This document shows, in pieces, positions 50,675-60,537 of a stretch of DNA of 64,000 nt. Within the stretch, counting starts at the first letter, position 1. Each line of letters opens with the position of its first letter. A program made the translations under genes and the position numbers. The DNA comes from Bradyrhizobium sp. CCGUVB4N (GTDB lineage: Bacteria > Pseudomonadota > Alphaproteobacteria > Rhizobiales > Xanthobacteraceae): contig NZ_JANADP010000001.1 in assembly GCF_024199945.1 (NCBI RefSeq), positions 2,914,001 to 2,978,000 on the forward strand, written 5' to 3'. The notes below the pieces were generated by a model that ran no database searches, was not told the origin of the DNA, and saw nothing but the letters and a program-made list of their open reading frames with translations.

Positions 50675-52276
50675 TTGACGAAAGACCCCGTGGACGTCCT
50701 GATCATCGGCGCCGGCGCTTCGGGCGCCGCGGTGGCGTGGTCGCTGGCCGAGACCAAGATGCACATTCTCTGCCTCGAGCAGGGCGGCTGGATGAACCCG
50801 GCGGAATATCCCAGCACGGGCCGCGACTGGGAGGCCAAGTTCTACGGCGAGTGGTCGTCGAGCCCCAATGTCCGCGGCCGGCCCGAGGACTACCCGATCA
50901 ACGACGACAATTCGCCGATCAAGGTCGTCAACTACAATGCGGTCGGCGGCTCGACGGTGATGTACACCGCGCACTGGCCGCGGCTGCATCCCTCCGATTT
51001 CAAGGTGAAGACGCTGGACGGCGTCGCCGACGACTGGCCGATCGACTACGACGCGCTGACCCCGTTCTTCGAAGAGAACGACCGGATCATGGGCACGTCC
51101 GGTCTATCGGGCGATCCGCTGTCGCCGCTGACGCATCCGCCGATGCCGCAGCAGCCGCTCGGATTGTCCGGCGCGATCATCGGCAAGGCCATGAACAAGC
51201 TCGGCTGGCACTGGTGGCCGTCGGATACGACGGTCGCGACCACCGACTATGAGGGCCGCGCCCGCTGTATCAATCTCGGCCATTGCACGCCGGCCTGCGC
51301 GCAAGGCGCAAAATCCTCGACCGACATCACCTATTGGCCGCAGGCGGTCCGCGCCGGTGTCGAGCTGCGCACCCATTGCCGGGTGCGCGAGATCACGACC
51401 GACGAGAACGGCATGGCCTCGGGCGTGGTCTATTACGACAAGGACGGTGTCGAGCAGTTCCAGCCGGCGCATGTCGTCATCATCGCCTGCAACGGCGTCG
51501 GCACGCCGCGGCTGCTGCTGAACTCGAAATCCGATCGCTTCCCGAACGGGCTTGCCAATTCGTCAGGTCTCGTCGGCAAGAATTTGATGTTCCACCCCTA
51601 TGCGCAGATCTACGGCTACGTGAAGGAGCCGACCGATTCGAACCGCGCGCCACCGACCTGCCTGTGGAGCAAGGAATGGTACGACACGGATCTCTCGCGC
51701 GGCTTTGTCCGCGGCTATGGCGTCCAGTTCGTGCGCGGGGCAGGTCCGGTGTTCGAGGCCGTCGTCAGTGAGCAAAAGGGCATTTTGCCCTGGGGCGCGG
51801 ATCATCACCGCGTCTTCCGAAAGCTCAACGGCCATCGGCTCGGTTTCTCCGCGATCTGCGAGGACCTGCCGGAGGAGCACAACCAGGTTACGCTCGATCC
51901 CGTGCTGAAGGACAGCCACGGCATACCCGCGCCGCAGATCAACTACACGATCTCCGAGAACAGCCAGAAGATGATGGATCATGCGCTCGCCCGCGGCCGG
52001 GAGATCTTGGAAATGGCGGGGGCGACCGATATCTGCGTCAATTCGCCGATCCCGTGGGGCGGCTGGCATCTGCTCGGCACCGCGCGGATGGGCACGGATC
52101 CCAAGCGCTCCGTCGTCAACGAATGGGGCCGCGCGCACGACGTGAAGAACCTCTTCATCGTCGACGGCAGCATCTTCGTCACCTCGGGCGGCGTGAATCC
52201 GACCTCCACCATCCAGGCCCTCGCGCTCTACATCGCCGATCAGATGAAGCAGCGCCTTGCTAATCTGTTCGACTGA
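50675..52276 (+). CDS. GMC-family FAD oxidoreductase, about 533 aa
   Basis: FAD-binding Rossmann motif IIGAGASGAAVAW near the N-terminus, GMC signature region VVNYNAVGGSTVMYTAHWPRL, ACNGVGTPRLLLNSKS, and the C-terminal active-site block GGWHLLGTARMG...NPTSTIQALALYIAD, with the catalytic His in GGWHL. It would oxidise an alcohol, often a sugar alcohol, aldose or gluconate. TTG at 50675 is chosen because GGAGG lies eight nt upstream; ATG at 50630 is an alternative adding 15 residues. The next gene, eight nt downstream, encodes a small partner, as in membrane gluconate/sorbitol-type dehydrogenases; no cytochrome subunit follows. Confidence 0.88.
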   Translation: MTKDPVDVLIIGAGASGAAVAWSLAETKMHILCLEQGGWMNPAEYPSTGRDWEAKFYGEWSSSPNVRGRPEDYPINDDNSPIKVVNYNAVGGSTVMYTAHWPRLHPSDFKVKTLDGVADDWPIDYDALTPFFEENDRIMGTSGLSGDPLSPLTHPPMPQQPLGLSGAIIGKAMNKLGWHWWPSDTTVATTDYEGRARCINLGHCTPACAQGAKSSTDITYWPQAVRAGVELRTHCRVREITTDENGMASGVVYYDKDGVEQFQPAHVVIIACNGVGTPRLLLNSKSDRFPNGLANSSGLVGKNLMFHPYAQIYGYVKEPTDSNRAPPTCLWSKEWYDTDLSRGFVRGYGVQFVRGAGPVFEAVVSEQKGILPWGADHHRVFRKLNGHRLGFSAICEDLPEEHNQVTLDPVLKDSHGIPAPQINYTISENSQKMMDHALARGREILEMAGATDICVNSPIPWGGWHLLGTARMGTDPKRSVVNEWGRAHDVKNLFIVDGSIFVTSGGVNPTSTIQALALYIADQMKQRLANLFD

Positions 52277-52283
52277 GGCCGCC

Positions 52284-52733
52284 ATGTCCGCAGACACTCA
52301 ACTCACGCGCGCCCAGCGCGACGACCTCCGCACCATCGCCGGCATGATCGTGCCCGCAAGCGACGAGTACAAGGTGCCTGGCGCCGACGATGCCGCGATC
52401 CAGGCCGACATCCTTGCGACGCTCGGCCGCGACACCAAATTGGTGACGGCGGCGCTGGACCATCTGGCACGGCTGGCAGGAGGTCAGCTCGCAGAGCTCG
52501 ATGCCGCGAAGCGCGACGCGGTCGTGCAGGAGTTTCGCAAGAACGGTGGTGCGGCTGCGGCAACGCTCGTTCGTGTCGTCCTGCAATGCTACTACCGCGA
52601 CGATCGCGTGCTGCGTTCGCTTGGACTCGAGCTGCGCGCGCCGTTCCCCAAAGGCTATGTGCTCCCGGACGGCGACTGGTCGCTGCTCGATCCGGTCAAG
52701 GAAAGGGCTGGCACGCTGCGGCGGGCGCCCTAG
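52284..52733 (+). CDS. Small partner protein of the GMC oxidoreductase (gluconate 2-dehydrogenase subunit 3-like), 149 aa
   Basis: A helical protein beginning LTRAQRDDLRTIAGMIVPASDEYKVPGADDAAI. The IVPASDEY-x-VPGADD segment is typical of subunit 3/small-subunit partners of GMC dehydrogenases. The C-terminus FPKGYVLPDGDWSLLDPVK is also conserved in such proteins. No Tat signal is evident, unlike many gluconate dehydrogenase small subunits. GAGG just upstream supports ATG at 52284. It would stabilise or deliver the FAD subunit to an electron acceptor. Confidence 0.75.
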   Translation: MSADTQLTRAQRDDLRTIAGMIVPASDEYKVPGADDAAIQADILATLGRDTKLVTAALDHLARLAGGQLAELDAAKRDAVVQEFRKNGGAAAATLVRVVLQCYYRDDRVLRSLGLELRAPFPKGYVLPDGDWSLLDPVKERAGTLRRAP

Positions 52734-52838
52734 CCACCTGGGTAGTCAAGCACTGGCAGTCCAGCCTTGCGCCCCGGGCGGGTCACTTGCGCGGCACGGA
52801 ACAGGCCACCATCTGTGTGAGCCTCAAGGACTTTTGCC

Positions 52839-53858
52839 ATGCTGGATTTTACCTCAGATATCGTCGATGACGCTGCGTCATCGCAAACGACGGCGGCCGC
52901 TCCGGTCGATGACCGGGCGCTGCTGGACGCCTATTCCAATGCCGTGATCGATGTGACCGACCGCGTCGGTCCTGCGGTCGTGCGGGTCGAGACGGGGCCA
53001 AAAACGCCGAGCGGTCGCGAGCGCGGCGGGCTCGGCTCCGGCATCGTGATCTCGCCGGATGGGCTCGTGCTCACGAATAGCCATGTGGTCGGCTCTTCCA
53101 AGGAGATCCGGCTGCGCGATGTCGAGGGCCATGTCGGCGATGCCCGGGTGCTCGGCGTCGATCCTGATACGGATCTGGCACTGCTGCGCGCCAACGGCGT
53201 GCGTGACTTGCCCTATGCCGCGCTTGGCAATTCGAAGACGTTGCGTCGCGGCCAGCTTGTGATCGCGATCGGCAATCCGCTCGGTTTTGAATCGACGGTC
53301 ACCGCCGGCGTCGTCTCGGCGCTTGGACGCTCGATCCGTTCGGTGAGCGGGCGCACCATCGAGGATGTGATCCAGACCGATGCCGCGCTCAATCCCGGCA
53401 ATTCCGGCGGACCGCTGGTGTCGTCGAATGCGGAGGTGATCGGAATCAACACCGCCATCATCAATGGCGCGCAAGGCATCTGCTTCGCGGTCGCCAGCAA
53501 CACCGCGCAGTTCGTGCTGTCGGAGATCATCCGCCACGGCTATGTCCGCCGCGCCTTTATCGGCGTCGCCGGACAGACCGCGCCCGTGCCGCGACGGCAT
53601 GCGGTGCTGGCCGGCGTCGAGAACAAGATGGGCGCACTGTTGATGCAGATTGAGCAGGACGGCCCGGCGGCGAAGGCAGGCCTGTTGCCCGGCGACGTCG
53701 TGATCAGGCTCGATGGCGTCGACATCAACGGCGTCGACGATCTGATCCGCGTGCTCGACCGCGACCGGATCGGCCGGCGGCTCGCCATGGACGTGCTGCG
53801 GCGTGGCCAAATGAGGGCGTTCGATATCGATCCGATCGAGCGGAAGCCGCAGCGCTAG
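52839..53858 (+). CDS. HtrA/DegP-like S1C serine protease with PDZ domain, 339 aa
   Basis: Trypsin-like catalytic triad is visible: His82 in LTNSHVV, Asp112 in DPDTDLALL and Ser189 in NPGNSGGPL. A single PDZ domain follows (residues 240-335, KAGLLPGDVVIRLDGVDINGVDDLI). No signal peptide or membrane anchor is seen, so the protein may be cytoplasmic, unlike DegP; the start ATG at 52839 (MLDFTSDIVDDAA) could be internal to an unannotated leader, but none is in frame. It would cut or hold misfolded proteins. It lies about 105 bp after the GMC partner gene. Confidence 0.9.
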   Translation: MLDFTSDIVDDAASSQTTAAAPVDDRALLDAYSNAVIDVTDRVGPAVVRVETGPKTPSGRERGGLGSGIVISPDGLVLTNSHVVGSSKEIRLRDVEGHVGDARVLGVDPDTDLALLRANGVRDLPYAALGNSKTLRRGQLVIAIGNPLGFESTVTAGVVSALGRSIRSVSGRTIEDVIQTDAALNPGNSGGPLVSSNAEVIGINTAIINGAQGICFAVASNTAQFVLSEIIRHGYVRRAFIGVAGQTAPVPRRHAVLAGVENKMGALLMQIEQDGPAAKAGLLPGDVVIRLDGVDINGVDDLIRVLDRDRIGRRLAMDVLRRGQMRAFDIDPIERKPQR

Positions 53859-53916
53859 CTGCGGGCTCGCGGTCGGGGTATGACGGTGCCATGCCTCGCT
53901 TCCGGACCCCTGCGGC

Positions 53917-55647
53917 ATGATGCCGGCGCATGAAACCTACGACGTCGTTGTCATCGGCGCTGGTGCCGGCGGCATGACGGCTGCGGCTGTTGCTGCCGCC
54001 GAAGGTCTGCGCGTGCTGGTGATCGAGAAGACCGCCTTTGTCGGCGGCACGACCGCGTGGTCCGGCGGCATGGTCTGGATCCCCGCCAATCCAAAGATGA
54101 AGGACGCGGGGCTCTCCGACAGCATCACGGATGCCGTCCAGTATCTGTCGAGCACCGTGCCTGAGCCCGCGAATGCGGGCCTGCGCGCAGCTTTCCTCGC
54201 GCGGGGGGCCGAGGCGGTGGCCTATCTCGAAGCCAACACGGACGTGCGTCTGCAGCCGGTGAAAGCCTATCCGGACTATTATCCGGAGCGGCTCGGTGCG
54301 ACGCCGGGCGGGCGCGTGCTGGAGCCGGTTGCGTTCGATGGCACCCGGCTGGGTGCGCAGTTCGCGCGGCTGCGCGCGCCGCTGCCGGAATTCACGCTGT
54401 TCGGCGGAATGATGGTCAACCGTCTCGACATCCCGCATCTGCGCCGGATCGGAAAATCGCTGCGTTCGACCTTGCGTGCGGCGCGGCTGGTCTCGGAGTA
54501 CGCGCTGCAGCGGCTGCGCTGGCCCCGCGGCACCACATTGCATCTCGGCAATGCGCTTGCTGCGCGGCTTTATGCCTCGCTCCTGGCGCGGCAGGTCGAC
54601 ATCCTCTTCAGCACGGATGTCGAGGATTTGTCGATGCAGGGCGATCGCGTCGGCGGCGTGGTCATCCGTCATGGCTCACGCGACCGTTCGATTGCCGCGC
54701 GCCGCGGCGTTGTGCTCGCGACCGGCGGCTTCTCGCACGATGCGATTTTGCGCAAACGCCTTTTCCCCGTGGCGGCCGGCTTCGTCTCGGCCACGAATAC
54801 GGCAGGCACGGGCGATGGGCTTCGCCTTGCGATCGCTGGCGGCGCTGCGCTCAACACGGACGCAACGAGCCCGGCCTATTGGGCGCCGGCCTCGCTATTC
54901 CGGCGCGCCGACGGCAGCCGCGGCGTGTTTCCGCATACGGTGACCGACCGTGCCAAGCCGGGCGTGATCGCCGTGAATGCTGCGGGCCGGCGTTTCGTCA
55001 ATGAGGCGCTGTCCTACCACGAGTTCGTGCTTGCCATGCTGCGCGATGGCCAGGGTGAGCCGGATCGGCCGTTCTATTTGATTTGCGACCGTCGGTTCCT
55101 GTGGAGCTATGGCCTTGGTCGCATCAAGCCCTTTGCGCGCAGCGTGCGGCGCTACGTGGCGAGCGGCGAGTTGATCGAGGCGCCCGATATCGCGCAGCTC
55201 GCGGCGACGATCGGCATCAAGTCGTCTGTGCTCGGTGCGACGATTGCGAGCTACAATTCCGATGCGAAGGAGGGCCGCGATCCCGAATTCGGCCGTGGCA
55301 GCACCATCTATCAGCGGCACCTCGGCGATATCGACCACAAGCCCAACCCTTGCGTCGCGCCGATCATCCGCGCGCCGTTCTTCGCGATGCGCATCTACCC
55401 GGCCGATCTCGGCACCGCCATCGGCATGAAGGTGGACGCCCAGGCGCGCGTGCTGCGCGAGGACGGTACGCCGATCGCGGGCCTTTACGCCTGCGGCAAC
55501 GACATGGGCTCGATCATGAATGGCAATTATCCGGGCCCAGGAATCACGCTGGGGCCGGCGCTGACGTTCGGCTACATCGCGGGGCGGCATCTGGCGGAGA
55601 GGGCGGGGATGGTGGTGACGCCAAGCGCAGCCACGACGTCACTCTAA
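53917..55647 (+). CDS. FAD-binding dehydrogenase (3-ketosteroid-dehydrogenase/fumarate-reductase-like), 576 aa
   Basis: The N-terminal Rossmann motif is VVIGAGAGGMTAAAVAAAEGLRVLVIEK, followed by VGGTTAWSGGMVWIPANP, a segment typical of KstD/FRD-type flavoproteins. The C-terminal nucleotide-binding block reads GLYACGNDMGSIMNGNYPGPGITLGPALTFGYIAGRHLA, which is the flavin-contact and Tyr region of delta-1-ketosteroid dehydrogenases. It would remove or add hydrogen across an activated C-C bond. The steroid assignment is only by family; neighbours do not support a steroid cluster. About 58 bp after the protease gene. Confidence 0.88.
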   Translation: MMPAHETYDVVVIGAGAGGMTAAAVAAAEGLRVLVIEKTAFVGGTTAWSGGMVWIPANPKMKDAGLSDSITDAVQYLSSTVPEPANAGLRAAFLARGAEAVAYLEANTDVRLQPVKAYPDYYPERLGATPGGRVLEPVAFDGTRLGAQFARLRAPLPEFTLFGGMMVNRLDIPHLRRIGKSLRSTLRAARLVSEYALQRLRWPRGTTLHLGNALAARLYASLLARQVDILFSTDVEDLSMQGDRVGGVVIRHGSRDRSIAARRGVVLATGGFSHDAILRKRLFPVAAGFVSATNTAGTGDGLRLAIAGGAALNTDATSPAYWAPASLFRRADGSRGVFPHTVTDRAKPGVIAVNAAGRRFVNEALSYHEFVLAMLRDGQGEPDRPFYLICDRRFLWSYGLGRIKPFARSVRRYVASGELIEAPDIAQLAATIGIKSSVLGATIASYNSDAKEGRDPEFGRGSTIYQRHLGDIDHKPNPCVAPIIRAPFFAMRIYPADLGTAIGMKVDAQARVLREDGTPIAGLYACGNDMGSIMNGNYPGPGITLGPALTFGYIAGRHLAERAGMVVTPSAATTSL

Positions 55648-55660
55648 CCATCTCCACCGC

Positions 55661-55763
55661 TGTCATGCCCCGCGAAGGCGGGGCGTCCAGTACGCCGGGG
55701 CTGATCGATTCAATCACAGCTGCCTCGGAGTACTGGATCGCCCGGTCAAGCCGGGCGATGACA
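55661..55763. repeat. Long palindromic repeat of the TGTCATGCCCCGCG type
   Basis: It opens TGTCATGCCCCGCGAAGGCG and closes CCGGGCGATGACA; internal arms are CCCCGC/GCGGGG and CCCGG/CCGGG with GTCCAGTAC/GTACTGGA. Such elements between genes are frequent in Bradyrhizobium. It lies between convergent genes and may terminate both. Confidence 0.8.
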
Positions 55764-55788
55764 CCGAGAGTGTGGTGCCAGCCTGCTC

Positions 55789-58700
55789 CTACTCCGCGGC
55801 AGCCGCAAACCGGCTATTCTCCAACTCCGCCTCCAGCCTCGCCCTCTCGGCCGCCGCCAGCTTGACGTTGGCTTCCTTGACATGCCCGAATCCGCGGATG
55901 CTCTCCGGCACGCGGGCGAGCCTCGCCAGCAGCGGAATTTGCTCAGCCTTCAACCCGGCTGCCCGCTGATCGATCATCGCCAGATAGTCCGTGATCAACT
56001 TCCGCTCGGTCCGGCGTTCCTCGGTGCGGCCGAACGGGTCGAGCGCGCCGCCGCGCAGAAACCTGAGTTTTGCCAGCACGCGGAAGGCGTGGAGCATCCA
56101 GCCGCCGAATTCCTGCTTCTGAAGCCGTCCCGTCGTCTTGTCGCGCTTGGCGAAGATCGGCGGCGCGAGGTGGTACTTCAGCGTGAAGTCGCCGTCGAAT
56201 TTCTCAGACACCTTTTTGGCAAAGCTGCCGTCGGTGTAGAGCCGCGCGACTTCGTATTCGTCCTTGTAGGACATCAGCTTGAACAGGTTCTTTGCCACGG
56301 CCTCGGTCAGCTCCGTGGACGCGGGCGAGGCGGCGTTCTCCGCCTTGCGCACCTTGGCCAAGGCCGCGAGATAGCGGTCGGCATAGGCCTTGTCCTGATA
56401 GCCGGTCAGGAATTCGGCGCGCGTCGCGATGATGTCGTCGAGCGACCTGGTCGGTGCAGACGCCCGGCTCTTGAACTGGAGCACGCTGCGCACCCGCGAC
56501 ATGTCGTGGGCGGCGAGCCGCCCCCAGGTGAAGGCGAGCTTGTTCATCTCGATCGCGGCGCCATTGATCTCGATGGCGCGCAGCAGGGCCTCCAGCGACA
56601 GCGGGATTGCGCCTTTCTGGAAAGCGAAGCCGAGCATGAAGGGATTGGTTGCGATGCTGTCGCCCATCAGCGCCGCGGCAATGCCTGTGGCGTCGATGAT
56701 GTCGAGGTTCTTGTCGCCGACGGCATCGCGGAGCACGGTCTGCATCGTGCCCATCTCGAAATCGATATCGGGGTTTTGCACGAAGCTGGCGGTCGGCTGC
56801 AAATCGGCGTTGATATAGGCCTTGGTCACCCCGCGCTCGGCGCGGCTGAGCGCGGTCGGGCCGGCCGAGACGATCATGTCGCAGCCGAGGATGACGTCGG
56901 CGCCGCCGGTGGTGATGCGGACCGCGGAAATATCTTCAGGCTTTGGCGCGATGCGCACATGGCTCATCACGGCGCCGTTCTTCTGCGACAGGCCGGTGAA
57001 GTCCAGCGCCGAGCAGCCGCGGCCGTCGACATGAGCGGCCATGCCGAGCAGGGCGCCGATGGTGATGACGCCGGTGCCGCCGATGCCGGTGACGAGGATG
57101 TTGTAGGGGCCTTCCAGCTCACGCGCCGGCGGCAGCGGTAGATCGGCGAACAATTGGCCGGAATCCACCGCCGAGGTCTTCATGCGCTTCAGCGAACCGC
57201 CATGCACGGTGACGAAGCTCGGGCAAAAGCCCTCGACGCAAGAAAAATCCTTGTTGCAGTTCGACTGGTCGATCTGGCGCTTGCGGCCGAACTCGGTTTC
57301 CAGCGGCTGCACCGAGACGCAGTTGGAGGCCTGCGAGCAATCGCCGCAGCCTTCGCAGACGAGCTCGTTGATGAAGGCGCGCTTGGCGGGATCGGGATAG
57401 AGACCGCGTTTGCGGCGGCGGCGCTTTTCCGCGGCGCAGGTCTGGTCGTAGATCACGACCGTCAGACCGTTGATGTCGCGCAACTCGCGCTGCACGGCAT
57501 CGAGCTCGCGGCGGTGATGGATGGTCGCGCCTTGCGGAAAGTAGTTGCCGTCGGGATATTTGGTCGGATCGTCCGAGACGATCGCAAGCCGCTTCACGCC
57601 CTCGGCCCAGACCTGGTGCGCGATCTGCGCGACGTTGAAGGCGCCCTCGGCCGGTTGGCCGCCGGTCATCGCGACCGCGTCGTTGTAGAGTATCTTGTAG
57701 GTGATGTTGATGCCGGCGGCCGATGCCGCACGAAGCGCGAGAAGCCCGGAATGCGTGTAGGTACCGTCGCCGAGGTTCTGGAAGATGTGCTTCTCGGTGG
57801 TGAAGGGCGACTGGCCGATCCAATTCACGCCCTCGGCGCCCATATGCGAGATCAAATCGGTGCGGCGGGTCGGCATACTCAGGGCCATGCCGTGACAGCC
57901 GATGCCGGCCATGGCGCGGCTTCCCTCCGGCACGCGCGTCGAGGAATTGTGCGGGCAGCCCGAGCAGAAGAACGGCGTGCGCGCGAGCTTGATCTGCGAC
58001 GTCGTGGTGACGGGATTGTCGAAGGCCTCTAACCGGGCGAGGCGCTGCTCCAGCACCGGGCTGTGATGGCCGAGCTTGCGCAAGCGCGCCACCAGCGCGC
58101 CGGCAACGATGGTGGGCGTCAGCTCGCCCTCGCTCGGCAGCAGCGGCGCGCCGCTCTCGTCGCGTTTCCCGGTGACGGTCGGGCGGCGGGACGCATCGAT
58201 GTTGTAGAGGATGCGCATGAGCTGGTCTTCGATGAAGCCGCGCTTCTCCTCGACCACCAGCACGTCCTGGAGGCCTTCGGCAAAGCGCTTGGCGCCGCTT
58301 TCCTCCAGCGGCCAGGTCAGCGCGACCTTGTAGATGCGAAGTCCGAGATCCTGCGCGTCCTTGTCGGTGATCCCTAAGTCGGCCAGCGCCTGGCGCAGAT
58401 CGAGATAGGCCTTGCCGGTCGCGACAATGCCGAGCCGGGCGGGCTTGGAATCGAGCACGATGCGGTCGAGCTGGTTGGCGCGGGCAAAGGCCTGCACCGC
58501 GGCCATCTTGGGGCCGAACAGCCGCCGCTCCGCGTCCAGCGGCGGATCGGGCCAGCGAATGTTGAGGCCGCCGGGCGGCATCTCGAAATCATCGGGGAGC
58601 TTGATCTGGATGCGTTCGGGATCGCTGTAGATGGAGGCCGAGCTCTCCACGGTCTCGCTGATCGCCTTGAAGCCGACCCAGCAGCCGGAAAAGCGCGACA

Positions 58701-59265
58701 GGGCGAAGCCATAGAGGCCGAGATCGAGATAGTCCTGCAGCGTTGCCGGATTGATCACCGGGATCAGGGCGGCTGCGAACACCTGCTCGCTCTGATGCGC
58801 CAGGGTCGAGGACTGGCAGCCATGGTCGTCGCCGGCGAGCGCAAGCACGCCGCCATTGAGCGAGGTACCGGCCGCATTGGCGTGCTTGAGCGCGTCGACG
58901 GAGCGATCGACGCCGGGGCCCTTGCCGTACCAGATGCCGAATACGCCATCGACCTTGGCGCCGGGAAACAGGCCGACCTGCTGGCTGCCCCAGACGGCCG
59001 TCGCCGCAAGATCCTCGTTCAGACCGGGCACGAAGGCGATGTCGTGCTGCTGGAGGTGCGACTTCGCGCGCCACAGCGCGTGGTCGTACATGCCGAGCGG
59101 GGAACCGCGATAGCCGGAGATGAAGCCGCCGGTGTTGAGCCCCTGGAGCCGGTCGCGCTCGCGCTGCAGCATGGGCAAACGGACCAGGGCCTGGGTGCCG
59201 GACAGGAAGATCCGCTTCGATTCGAGCCGGTATTTGTCGTCCAGCTCGACCTGCATCAGCGTCAT
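55789..59265 (-). CDS. Indolepyruvate ferredoxin oxidoreductase family protein, 1158 aa
   Basis: A fused three-part 2-oxoacid oxidoreductase. The N-terminal ThDP-type pyrimidine domain starts FLSGTQALVRLPMLQRERDRLQGLNTGGFISGYRGSPLGMYD. The middle ThDP domain holds FFCSGCPHNSS and GIGCHGMALSMP. A ferredoxin-like Cys cluster (CEGCGDCSQASNC) comes next, followed by the C-terminal gamma-type domain (ILVTGIGGTGVITIGALLGMAAHVDG). It would oxidise an aryl-pyruvate such as indolepyruvate to the acyl-CoA with electron transfer to ferredoxin. Unlike two-subunit IOR, it needs no iorB. AAGGA seven nt upstream supports ATG at 59265. It is divergent from the hotdog-like gene, with about 165 bp between. Confidence 0.9.
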   Translation of the reverse strand: MTLMQVELDDKYRLESKRIFLSGTQALVRLPMLQRERDRLQGLNTGGFISGYRGSPLGMYDHALWRAKSHLQQHDIAFVPGLNEDLAATAVWGSQQVGLFPGAKVDGVFGIWYGKGPGVDRSVDALKHANAAGTSLNGGVLALAGDDHGCQSSTLAHQSEQVFAAALIPVINPATLQDYLDLGLYGFALSRFSGCWVGFKAISETVESSASIYSDPERIQIKLPDDFEMPPGGLNIRWPDPPLDAERRLFGPKMAAVQAFARANQLDRIVLDSKPARLGIVATGKAYLDLRQALADLGITDKDAQDLGLRIYKVALTWPLEESGAKRFAEGLQDVLVVEEKRGFIEDQLMRILYNIDASRRPTVTGKRDESGAPLLPSEGELTPTIVAGALVARLRKLGHHSPVLEQRLARLEAFDNPVTTTSQIKLARTPFFCSGCPHNSSTRVPEGSRAMAGIGCHGMALSMPTRRTDLISHMGAEGVNWIGQSPFTTEKHIFQNLGDGTYTHSGLLALRAASAAGINITYKILYNDAVAMTGGQPAEGAFNVAQIAHQVWAEGVKRLAIVSDDPTKYPDGNYFPQGATIHHRRELDAVQRELRDINGLTVVIYDQTCAAEKRRRRKRGLYPDPAKRAFINELVCEGCGDCSQASNCVSVQPLETEFGRKRQIDQSNCNKDFSCVEGFCPSFVTVHGGSLKRMKTSAVDSGQLFADLPLPPARELEGPYNILVTGIGGTGVITIGALLGMAAHVDGRGCSALDFTGLSQKNGAVMSHVRIAPKPEDISAVRITTGGADVILGCDMIVSAGPTALSRAERGVTKAYINADLQPTASFVQNPDIDFEMGTMQTVLRDAVGDKNLDIIDATGIAAALMGDSIATNPFMLGFAFQKGAIPLSLEALLRAIEINGAAIEMNKLAFTWGRLAAHDMSRVRSVLQFKSRASAPTRSLDDIIATRAEFLTGYQDKAYADRYLAALAKVRKAENAASPASTELTEAVAKNLFKLMSYKDEYEVARLYTDGSFAKKVSEKFDGDFTLKYHLAPPIFAKRDKTTGRLQKQEFGGWMLHAFRVLAKLRFLRGGALDPFGRTEERRTERKLITDYLAMIDQRAAGLKAEQIPLLARLARVPESIRGFGHVKEANVKLAAAERARLEAELENSRFAAAAE

Positions 59266-59430
59266 TTCGAAAGTCCTTGTTTTTCTTGGTTCGGCGGGGA
59301 TTTTGCGCCGCGGAAAAAGTTGCGGCTTGCGAAGCGGGTCTTTGCAGTCAAGAGCATGGGTGGCCGAAGTCAATACGGCTAGCCGCATCCGTGGCGCTCC
59401 TGCTAGTCATGGCTTCGACCGGAGGACACC

Positions 59431-60387
59431 ATGACTGCAAGCGCATTCGACACCGAGATCACCGACACCGCCGAGGCCCTGATCGGGCCATGGCGCCAGC
59501 CGCGGCAGATGCTGCATGCGCAGGTTTACGACGCGCATGCCTCCATCCACGACGATGCCACCGCGCAGAAGCTCGGCTTCAAAGGCGGGACCATCGAGGG
59601 GCCGACGCATTTCAGCCAGTTCGCGCCGCTCGGTGCCCGGCTGTGGGGACAGGCGTGGTTCGAGAGCGGCTGTCTCTCCGCGCATTATCGCAATGCCTGC
59701 TTCGAAGGTGAGGATGTGCAGGCGATCCTCTCAAAACCTCTGCCTGGAACGAGCCAGTGCCAGATCCAGATGGTCAAGCGCGATGGCACCGAAGTGCTGC
59801 GTGGCTCGGCGTCGGTCGGCGAACCCCGCGCAGCGACCGCGCTGGAGACGCGCCTGACCGAGCTCAAGCCGCTCGCCGATCCCGTGATCCTGCGCGACGT
59901 GAAGGTGGCGCAGACGAGCAAGCGGCAGTCGGTGCGGATGGCGTTCGACCAGAACATGGGCGACCTCTATCCGTTCTCGCTGCGGCAGAAGCTCGCAGTC
60001 ATCACCGAGAACTCGCCGTACTATTCGGGCGCTGACAATCCATGGGGCAGGGCCATCATCCCGATGGAGATGCTGAGCGTGCTGTTCCAGTACCGCTCCA
60101 AGGACGATCCGCTGCCGGCCAAGGGGCCGGCCGTCGGCCTGTTCGCGGACCAGGAGATCCGGCTGGTGAAGGGGCCACTGTTCGTCGACGAGGACTACGA
60201 CGTCGAGCGCGAAGTCGTCGCGCTGTCCGGCAGCCGCCGTACCGAGAGTGCCTGGATCAAGACGCGTGTGTTCGACAAGGCGGGTGCGATGGTCGCGACC
60301 ATGTTGCTCAACATGGCGACGCTGAAGGATTCCTATGCGCCGTATGAGGAGGAGCATCGGCGGCTGTATGGAAATACTGCCCGCTGA
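59431..60387 (+). CDS. Hotdog-fold/MaoC-like protein of unknown reaction, 318 aa
   Basis: Residues 45-75 (AQKLGFKGGTIEGPTHFSQFAPLGARLWGQAW) look like the substrate-binding region of a MaoC/hotdog domain, with the GxxxGPTHFSQF pattern; the second half may be another, diverged hotdog (FADQEIRLVKGPLFVDEDYDVEREVVALSGSRRTESAWIKTRVFD). Length suits a double hotdog. Hydratase or thioesterase action is inferred, not shown. GGAGG five nt before ATG at 59431 fixes the start. About 205 bp follow before the next operon. Confidence 0.75.
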   Translation: MTASAFDTEITDTAEALIGPWRQPRQMLHAQVYDAHASIHDDATAQKLGFKGGTIEGPTHFSQFAPLGARLWGQAWFESGCLSAHYRNACFEGEDVQAILSKPLPGTSQCQIQMVKRDGTEVLRGSASVGEPRAATALETRLTELKPLADPVILRDVKVAQTSKRQSVRMAFDQNMGDLYPFSLRQKLAVITENSPYYSGADNPWGRAIIPMEMLSVLFQYRSKDDPLPAKGPAVGLFADQEIRLVKGPLFVDEDYDVEREVVALSGSRRTESAWIKTRVFDKAGAMVATMLLNMATLKDSYAPYEEEHRRLYGNTAR

Positions 60388-60525
60388 CAAGCGAGCTTCA
60401 CGGCCGCTCATCCTTTGAGCAAATGCACGTCGCAAAGCCGTCGCACAGCGAATAAGCAGACGCGATCTCTTCCGATAACAGTCTGATAGCGCAGCGAATT
60501 TCTCCATGCTGCGCGGCCAATTGAT

Positions 60526-60537
60526 ATTGTACACAAT
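60526..60537. promoter_or_regulatory. Inverted repeat ATTGT-N2-ACAAT next to the sigma-54 promoter
   Basis: ATTGT (60526-60530) and ACAAT (60533-60537) form a perfect dyad whose last base touches the -24 element. It resembles GntR-type operators (TTGT-N2-ACAA). A repressor binding here would block the promoter. Regulator unknown. Confidence 0.35.
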